Below, piece by piece: positions 57,151 through 64,000 of a stretch of 64,000 nt of DNA; position 1 is the stretch's first letter; each line of letters starts with the position of its first letter. The translations under genes and the position numbers were made by a program. The notes beneath the pieces were generated by a model. The model was not told the origin of the DNA. It was given only the letters and a program-made list of their open reading frames with translations, and made no database searches. This stretch comes from Ceratorhiza oryzae-sativae (lineage: Eukaryota > Basidiomycota > Agaricomycetes > Cantharellales > Ceratobasidiaceae): NCBI GenBank assembly GCA_030998015.1, contig JARWMV010000006.1, positions 394,662-458,661 on the forward strand, read 5' to 3'.

Positions 57151-57900
57151 TCACGATACGGCCTCATAGCAATCGATCGCCATCATCAGCGCAGATACCT
57201 CCTCCTCCACATCTCCTGGACTCTTCAACCACTCTTTCGTCACTTCCCCTCGAATCAGCGCATTCAGAACATGCGTCGCACCATCCAGTGTCGCCATCAC
57301 CTCCACTCCACTGTTCATGTGCCTCGACATCACAGGACTAGGACACGGACCCACCGTCGCCTCGTACTCGTGACCCAGAGAGATATGTGCAGCCATCGGA
57401 CGAAGTGCTACGTTGATCGACGCGTCGCGGCCAGACAGCCTGATGGGTCGAGCCAGCCGCCGTTGAGCAAGAGGCAGCTGGGACGAGCCAGGTGCGAACG
57501 TGCGAACAGCTCGGTCGTATGACGTCCGAATCACCGATTTCCTGGCCTCGGACATGTAGAGCAGCGATGGAGGCAGACGTCTCATGGGTTTAGTCTGTTG
57601 CAAGCTATCAGCCTCCAAGACGAGGAGCTAGCCAAAGCCATCAGCGTGAGTCTAGCATATAATGGGCAGTATATCGCACCTCTGTATCTGTCATCCCATG
57701 GCTGTACATGTCCAGTATATCGCCATCGATCAGCTTGTAGAACAGCGCACGGACGGCGCGCTCCTGTCCAAAGGCGACAGCGACCATGTCCGCAATCGGC
57801 TCCTAGTAATGACTGTCAGCATATGTCTCGACCGAGTAGGAGTACAACTGACGATGGAAATGGCGAGTGTGCGCAAGATGGAGGCAGCGATGGAAGACAT
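57151..57900 (-). pseudogene. Orphan duplicated-family gene, copy 2, frameshifted near the 3' end
   Basis: Exon structure and sequence match copies 1 and 3, starting MSSIAASIL at 57900. In the last exon, GCGCTGCTGATGAGG of the other copies reads GCGCTGATGATGG here, a net loss of two bases (near 57185). The frame therefore shifts after VSAL and ends ...MMAIDCYEAVS. Sequence beyond the stop still matches copy 1 (RDAQ... region) in the old frame. Only the last 40-50 residues are lost, so a shortened product may still be made. Function is unknown. Confidence 0.65.
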
Positions 57901-58193
57901 GATGTCAAGAACCGATGGATGGCTGTCGAATGACTTGAGGAAGGTGGAGGAGAGGAATGTGGTGTGAGTCTCAGACGGCCGGGATATATATACTATTCTG
58001 CTGTCGTGTCATGATATGTCAACAGAACAACAAATGGATGAATGGTGGGGTTGGTGTGAAGGAGATAGACCAGAAATGAATGTGGCAAAGTCACGTGAGG
58101 GAAGGAGTGTGGCCACGAAACCAGATGGATGTCACGTGATTGGAGAGATTGCAGCTGTTTGTTAGATACTGAACAAAAGACCATCCGTTGATT
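57901..58193 (-). promoter_or_regulatory. Duplicated promoter of orphan family, copy 2
   Basis: It has the same TATATATA box (near 57985), TCACGTGA (near 58091) and a second TCACGTGA (near 58134) as the other copies. Identity with copy 3 runs to GACCATCCGTTGATT, slightly further than with copy 1. Confidence 0.6.
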
Positions 58194-58466
58194 CACGGGT
58201 TTAGCAGAGCTGATTATGAGGGGTAGTTCGGCCCTGTAATAGCCTTGTTCGAGGGCGTGTGGCACACTTCCATGCCGTGAAGCATATATCGCATTGTGTT
58301 CCGGTTCAACAGCATTCATTCAGCAATATTCTGCGTGTGCTACACTTATTCAATGGTAGGAAAGAAATAATAGCGTTCTTATAGAAATTTGCAGTCAGAG
58401 GTCTGGCGTTTAGTCAAAGTGTTGTGGCTCTTAGACTAGTACTTGCAACAATATGTCCAGACCGTT
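58194..58466. other. Spacer between orphan copy 2 and the dehydrogenase-like gene
   Basis: Unique sequence beyond the duplicated promoter. Nothing recognisable. Confidence 0.45.
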
Positions 58467-60119
58467 TCATTGCACATTGGAGCGTTGAATTATAAATATC
58501 TGAAAATATACATGAGCCATGAAACACCCAAAAAGAGTTGTAAAATACCTCATTTGAATCATCGGAGCTAACAATCAGCTCTCCAGCTTTTGTGAATACT
58601 GTTCCGACCGGCCGAATGCACTCGGTGGGACACCTAGACGTATCAGCCATCCAGACAAGCTTCTCGTATCCCTTGTCCGAGTCTCGTTTCGCCACTGGTT
58701 CGCGACCGTCCTCAGTAAACGGAATCCGGATTACCGAATATCCTAATCAAAATTTTTGTCAGTAATTCGTCATGTCATGGACGAACAGGTATTACCAATG
58801 GGAATATCTCGGTTCCAAGATCCGTGAAAGCTCGTAAATGCATCATTAATCCATGCCTGGCTCAGCCCAACCTTGCTCGGCCCCTTTGCGCCATAATAAA
58901 ATACGAGATCAAGAGGCGAAACATGGGCTTCGAGTGACAACCGGGGGGGTACATTGTTCTTGGGGTTCGCACACCATTCGTCGGTCGGCTTTGCTGGAGG
59001 ATTTCGAATGGAGAACTGTTCACCGAGTTTGAAATTGAACTGTGGCCCGTTGGTATTACGGGGCACAGTCGAGCGATTCCAGGCGGTGAAACAGTGAGGA
59101 TATCCATAGAACTTTCTTTCGAGTGGTATTTTTTCATTGCCTTCAATGGGTATAACATAGAGTTCATCGGCTAAGAATACGTCAGTAAAAATAACGCTTT
59201 ATGTGGCAAGAGGCGTACCAGGATTGTCCTGGTGTACGTCAATACCACGCCAGAACACGTTGTCTGAGCTATTTTCGATATCCCAAATACTCTTGCCATC
59301 TCTCGAAAGAGCGATTCCTACTGCGTTCCGATTCCCCCATGACAACAGTTGACCTTGTTTCCATTCGTAACCTCTTGGAGGAATTTGATCCAGACAGAAG
59401 CGACGAATCTGAGCGGTCCCATGGTTCGGATCGGCTATTGTGAGGATCATAAGCCGAATGTTCTGAGGTGATTTAAGGGTCACTTACCAGCGGCGTCATC
59501 AATGTTGCCTGCGGATCCTCGAGATACGATTAGATACCGGGATTTACCTCTGATTGGTGGCTCTAGCAGTAAGGTCCTGGTGACATGGTCTAGAGGCGTT
59601 CCGAAATTTAGCCTTTGGGGTTGAGCGATACCTATGAACTGTACCTGGAGGGATTGCCCCAACATTTGACATATTATATGCAACGACAATTGGATCTCCG
59701 ATTACGCTGATAGTGTCCGGATCATACTCCCAGCGGAATACGAACTCCATAGAGCTTGCATATAGGTACTGGAATTTCCCCTCGCCAGGGCCGATCTCGA
59801 TCCCATGCTCCAGCGTTTCGTTTCGTACGACTGGCCGTTTCTCCCACCCTACACATGTCGAGTCGTTCCGAAAAGTAAGTGCAGTCACCCCAATGTAACG
59901 CTCTACAACTAGCAAGTTTTGCTTTTCATCGATCCGCATGCCCCTGGGTGCGCTGATGTTATTGTAGATGACATGAGCGCTTAAACCGGGGATCGTGGCG
60001 GGCTGGTGGGCGAACGAGAGCGTGCCCAAGGGTTGGCATAGGCCGCCAGATCCAAAAGCATATGATGCCCAGAGTATGAGATACATAGCAATCATATACA
60101 TAGCGTGGAAGTGAGGCAT
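58467..60119 (-). CDS. Secreted glucose/sorbosone dehydrogenase-like beta-propeller protein
   Basis: The start MPHFHAMYMIAMYLILWASYAFGSGG is a signal peptide. The mature protein resembles the soluble PQQ-dependent glucose/sorbosone dehydrogenase fold. Segments are SAPRGMRIDEKQNLLVVER, the exon with HVTRTLLLEPPIRGKSRYLIVSRGSAGNID, and WGNRNAVGIALSRDGKSIWDIENSSDN. Then come DELYVIPIEGNEKI, FTAWNRSTVPRNT, QAWINDAFTSFHGSWNRDIPIG (an FHGSWNR-type motif typical of the family) and VFTKAGELIVSSDDSNE. Splicing GAG|GTATTT...TTCAG|ATATTT gives the end EIFIIQRSNVQ, matching the usual SNEIF close. Several N-glycosylation sequons (NIS, NDS, NET, NRS) occur. It probably oxidises sugars outside the cell; cofactor and substrate are not determined. 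It sits between two inverted copies of the orphan family. Confidence 0.83.
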
Positions 60120-61047
60120 ACGCCTCCACGTTGACTGGGGGGTGGGGGGATTATGTATTGAGCTAACGTCTTATTGAAACAGGATGCGTAGCCCTAGAAT
60201 TTGTCACTTATGAATATACATGAAGTCCACCGATTGGCATCAACAGAGAACCAGCAAAGATTATATTGAAACAGGGGATTCCGGAAGCAATATTATATGC
60301 ACGTGTTAACAGGTGAACATGAAAACCAAACAAACACCCCGATCGAGCAACTCGGACAGCTGCAAGAAACTCAATCTGGCAGTCATGGTTGCGGCGAAGT
60401 ATTAGCCTCATTATTGGCAAACACTTACTTGATGTTCTAGATATATGATTGTCATGCATTGAGTTTGAACGCTTCATGGCTTGCCCAGATTGCCCTACTA
60501 AGCGCAGCCATGCACGGGCTATTGAATACACATGCGCATATAGTTGACCACCACAGCATATTGCACTGTTTTACCCTTTCTACACGCAATAGGTCTCCCC
60601 CGCCCCCTAATACCCACGTAGGCATACAGCAAAGCCGTGGCAATCAACAAAGTAACTATGTTATATGCATCGGATTGCGTGCTCCGGTGAGCGATGGGCT
60701 TCTAACTCTTTAATCAAGTAACACGGAACCTCAGTTATTTGCACTAGAAGACTCTTACGGGGGGCACATTCAGTGTATTTAGCGAAGTTTTTTGTTGGTC
60801 CAGCTCGCGGTAGACAGCGGAACATGACGTGTTTTTAGTGATTGGTGTACCACGCTATCCTGGAAGCTCGGTCGTCAATCCGCTAAACGAAAACTGCGAC
60901 AACATTAAGAAATGAATCGCTTAGAATATAAATATTAGCTAAAAGTCTATATGCGTAAAATTATTTACATATCTACTCTCGCTCCCCTGTGATCTCACGC
61001 CTCCACCATTTACCACATAGACCCCAATAGCAGCCATACGTCCTGTC
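60120..61047. other. Intergenic region, nothing recognised
   Basis: Upstream region of the dehydrogenase-like gene followed by AT-rich DNA with short frames only. Confidence 0.45.
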
Positions 61048-61424
61048 TTAAAATTCACTGGGTGACTCAAGCCACTCTTTACTCACTGCTCCCCCAGCCA
61101 GCGCACCCAGAATCCGCGTGGCCCCTTCCAGCGTCGCAGTCAGATGAACTGGCCTCTCCATGAAGCGCAATATCACAGGACTAGGGCACGGTGCGATAGT
61201 CGGCTTGTACTCGTGGCCGAGGGGTATGTGCGCAGCTGTGGGACGGAGTGAGATGTTAATCGAGGCGTCAAGACCTGAGACCGTGAAGGGGCGCACCAGG
61301 TGGCGTTCGGCAGCAGGGAGTTGGGATGAGCCAGGTCAAAAAGTGCAGATAGCTCGGTAATATGCGGCACGAATGGTGTATTTTCGGTTCTTGGAGATAT
61401 GGGCCAGAGGACACATTTATCCAA
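61048..61424 (-). pseudogene. Orphan family, decayed fourth fragment
   Basis: A minus-strand reading gives CPLAHISKNRKYTIRAAYYRAICTF-stop-PGSSQLPAAERHLVRPF, then a frame continuing ...SGLDASINISLRPTAAHIPLGHEY...LTATLEGATRILGALAGGAVSKEWLESPSEF. This aligns with exon 3 of the three copies at clearly lower identity. It has an internal TGA near 61336, no exons 1-2 and no 5' flank. It abuts the promoter of copy 3, head to head. Confidence 0.75.
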
Positions 61425-61437
61425 ACATGGACCATAC

Positions 61438-61741
61438 CTAGCGGCGCTGAATCAACGGATGGTCTTTTGTTCAGTATCTGACAAACAGCTGCAATCTCTC
61501 CAATCATGTGACATCCATCTGGTTTCGTGGCCACACTCCTTCCCTCACGTGACTTTGCCACATTCATTTCTGGTCTATCTCCTTCACACCAACCCCACCA
61601 TTCATCCGTTTGTTATTCTGTTGATACATCATGACACGATATTAGAATAGTATATATATCCCGACCGTCTGAGACTCACACCACATTCCTCTCCTCCACC
61701 TTCCTCCAGTCATTCGACAGCCATCCATCGGTTCTTGACAT
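61438..61741 (+). promoter_or_regulatory. Duplicated promoter of orphan family, copy 3
   Basis: This is the reverse-complement equivalent of the other two promoters: AATCAACGGATGGTC boundary, two CACGTGA/CATGTGA-type motifs (near 61507 and 61546), and TATATATA near 61650, about 90 bp before the ATG. Confidence 0.6.
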
Positions 61742-62633
61742 CATGTCTTCCATCGCTGCCTCCATCTTGCGCACACTCGCCATTTCCATCGTCAGTTGTA
61801 CTCCTACTCGGTCGAGACATATGCTGACAGTCATTACTAGGAGTCGATTGCGGACGTGGTCGCTGTCGCCTTTGGACAGGAGCGCGCCGTCCGTGCGCTG
61901 TTCTACAAGCTGATCGATGACGATGTACTGGGCGTGTACAGCCATGGGATCACCGATACAGAGGTGCGATATACTGCCCATTATATGCTAGACTCACTCT
62001 GATGGCTTTGGCTAGCTCCTCGTCTTGGAGGCTGATAGCTTGCAACGGACTAAACCCATGAGACGTCTGCCTCCATCGCTGCTCTACATGTCCGAGGCCC
62101 GGAAATCGGTGATTCGGACGTCATACGACCGAGCTGTTCGCACGTTCGCACCTGGCTCGTCCCAGCTACCTCTTGCTCAACGGCGGCTGGCTCGACCCAT
62201 CAGACTGTCTGGCCGCGACGCGTCGATCAACGTAGCACTTCGTCCGATGGCTGCACATATCTCTCTCGGTCACGAGTACGAGGCGACGGTGGGTCCGTGT
62301 CCTAGTCCTAGGATGTCGAGGCACATGAACAGCAGAGTGGAGGTGATGGCGACACTGGATGGTGCGACGCATGTTCTGAATGCGCTGATTCGAGGGGAAG
62401 TGACGAAAGAGTGGTTGAAGAGCCCGGGAGATTTGGAGGAGGAGGTCTCTGCGCTGCTGATGAGGCGATCGATTGCTATGAGGCCGTATCGCGATGCCCA
62501 GGGGATCAATGGGCCCAATGCACAACTGGAGAATCCCAAGCCCGCCAAACCGATCGGATTAAGCCGCTTGCGAAGAATACCAAGGGTGCATTCATCCCTG
62601 AATCTCATGGCACAGCAGACTCAACGAAAATAG
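61742..62633 (+). CDS. Orphan duplicated-family protein, copy 3
   Basis: Same three-exon structure as copies 1 and 2, on the opposite strand. It runs MSSIAASIL..., exon 2 beginning ESIADVVAVAFGQERAVRAL, then exon 3 ...LLVLEADSLQRTKPMRRLPP. The frame stays intact through VSALLMRRSIAMRPYRDAQ and then has its own C-terminus (GINGPNAQLENPKP...NLMAQQTQRK), different from copy 1. So the family shares a conserved body and has variable tails. In exon 2 it reads DDDVLGVYSHGITD against DGDILDMYSHGMTD in copy 1. No domain is recognised. With copy 2 it forms a large inverted repeat around the dehydrogenase-like gene. Confidence 0.7.
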
Positions 62634-63539
62634 GAATCCAATCAATATTTAGACATCTGGATATTCCAGTATAGACGTCCATACAGATAGACACAATTTT
62701 GTATTCTTAGAATGTTTATTAACGAGTTATGTTTACAAAACCCCAGGCACGTGCCTATCTGGATCTTCTAGGACTCTGCTTGGAACTAGATGAGATATCC
62801 AAAAGTCACATAGAATCTGTGACATTTATTCGATCGCCACCAGCCACCTGTAGCCCACGTGACAAACGAACCCACGAACGTCAAAACACTCTGAGTATCC
62901 ACTATTTGACAACACACAAAACTCCTTAGCGACAAACGGAAAATTCTAGGGTCCCAATTGCTTCATGTTCCCGAAAAATTGAAGTACAAAAATAAACACC
63001 ATGTGGTGTCCGCGGCCTCTGTCCCACTATTGTTTGCCCGTGCACTAGTTCCTATAGGACTGCAAGGTTTCGAGCGACCTATCATCGGCGATTTAACCAA
63101 GCGTCAGGTCTATAGCCAGCCTGAATTTCAAGAGCAGCATAACGTCGACAACTCACGCGTGCTGACAGTTCACATCGCAGCTCGTTGTCTGACCCTAACT
63201 CCCGCATACACAACGAGATTTCCATAGAGACGGCTGCCGAGTGACCCCCCCACAACGTGTGTATGGGCATTCTCCTACACCCCCACCCCACAGGCAAATT
63301 TCGCTGATTTGCCAGCACACAAAAGGACTGAACGCAATGCGCTGCTTCACCTTGCCGTTACACCTTCATACTGCCCTATCGGGTCCATGTCTAACCAAGT
63401 GACGAATCGGTCGGATATTTTACCTATTTGCACTATAGTGTCTTGGTAGATGCTCAGAGACACAGGTTTTATTTCAGAACCGAGCTCGTTCTCCCCGCCA
63501 TGGAGCAGCAGATAGTTTCTCCAGGCTGAACGGGTACAA
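62634..63539. other. Intergenic region, nothing recognised
   Basis: The first 70 bp resemble the 3' flank of the other orphan-family copies (GTCCATAC, TAGACACA). The remainder has short frames only. Confidence 0.4.
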
Positions 63540-63958
63540 TTATTTGCATTCTAGTTCCGGAATCACCGTTTGCAGAAGATTAAGCGTGAAGAAATCGCGA
63601 TCGATCGCTGGGCCATGAGCAAGGTTCCCCACAATGGGCTTGATCGCGGTCGAGAAGATGTCAGGATCCAAAGGCAGATTTCTAAGATGGCTGATCCAGG
63701 GAACGTCAGTTCGCGGTAGACGATGAGCGGCTCGGATTCGTCGGAGCAAAGGGCGGATAATCAGCCACCAAGGCCTAAATAACCCAAGGCTCAGCCAGGG
63801 AATTGACGTTGCTTCTTTCAGGTGTTTGAGCGGTTGTGAATTCCCATTTGTCCAAAAAGTGGAATCAGAAAGGGGCGCCAGAGCCCGACCCTGCTCTCTT
63901 GAAGGGATTCCTGGCGCGTCGCTGTCATTGTCGACGCCACCAACTGCTATTTCGCTTG
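63540..63958 (-). CDS. Partial hypothetical protein, 3' exon at the right edge
   Basis: A minus-strand frame stays open from a stop near 63960 to 63540 (about 138 codons): APGIPSREQGRAL..., TFWTNGNSQPLKHLKEA, LFRPWWLIIRPLLRRIRAA, ...FSTAIKPIVGNLAHGPAIDRDFFTLNLLQTVIPELECK. The first ATG is at 63749, well inside, so it is more likely the last exon of a gene that begins beyond the window. I do not recognise the family. Confidence 0.4.
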
Positions 63959-64000
63959 GTCACAGTTCAAGTGTTTTTAGCTTTGAAGAATCCAATGCTT

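Noticed and set aside
1..64000. CRISPR arrays, prokaryotic operons, Shine-Dalgarno sites
   Set aside because: The sequence is plainly eukaryotic with spliceosomal introns. No regularly spaced direct repeats with unique spacers were seen.

Overview
This is a stretch of nuclear DNA from a fungus. The genes are split by many short introns (about 45-90 bp, mostly GT-AG with CTNAY-like branch points). The contents point to an agaricomycete basidiomycete: STAND proteins with NACHT and WD40 domains, a TKL-type kinase fold, a DUF2235 (Tle1-like) hydrolase, a GH43 enzyme, and the housekeeping genes INO1, DSK2 and prefoldin-6. A Rhizoctonia-like species (Cantharellales) is my best inference; it is not proven. 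I assigned no RNA gene, CRISPR array or prokaryote-type feature. All exon boundaries are my own reading of splice signals and conserved protein frames.

Layout. 1-2.86 kb: repeat-rich DNA inside an imperfect inverted repeat. 2.86-4.1 kb: a Ser/Pro-rich unknown gene (-). 4.47-4.64 kb: a tRNA-like SINE with a 15-bp target duplication. 4.95-5.8 kb: beta-carbonic anhydrase (+). 8.0-12.6 kb and 15.1-19.7 kb: tandem NACHT-WD40 genes (-), each with 14 WD repeats. 20.1-20.9 kb: a foldback element with a truncated SINE at its end. 22.1-23.0 kb: a second carbonic anhydrase, broken (+). 23.3-24.9 kb: secreted GH43 (-). 25.7-26.3 kb: prefoldin 6 (+). 27.8-30.2 kb: a membrane-anchored acidic protein (-). 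31.3-33.3 kb: a MYND-like zinc protein (+). 33.8-34.3 kb: a near-perfect palindromic MITE. 34.9-39.6 kb: DUF2235 hydrolase fused to an alpha-helical C-terminal region (+). 40.5-41.9 kb: DSK2 ubiquilin (+). 42.1-43.8 kb: INO1 (-). 44.7-46.1 kb: a small secreted protein (-) and a Gly-rich protein (+). 46.8-47.7, 57.2-57.9 and 61.7-62.6 kb: three near-identical copies of an unknown three-exon gene with duplicated promoters, plus a decayed fourth fragment at 61.0-61.4 kb. 49.9-50.5 kb: an MGC-start Gly-rich protein with a 21-bp minisatellite. 50.9-51.7 kb: a BTB-like protein. 52.0-55.8 kb: a long protein ending in a pseudokinase domain (-). 58.5-60.1 kb: a secreted glucose/sorbosone-dehydrogenase-like protein (-). 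63.5-64.0 kb: a partial open frame running off the right edge.

Taken together, this is a mosaic. Housekeeping genes (PFD6, DSK2, INO1) sit beside fast-evolving accessory genes: tandem NLRs, an effector-like lipase, a pseudokinase, small secreted proteins and duplicated orphan genes. The accessory parts carry the foldback elements, SINEs and recent duplications. The NLR pair, nested between two carbonic anhydrase copies, shows frame, intron and splice-site differences between paralogues. The orphan family, duplicated together with its promoter, has no domain I recognise.
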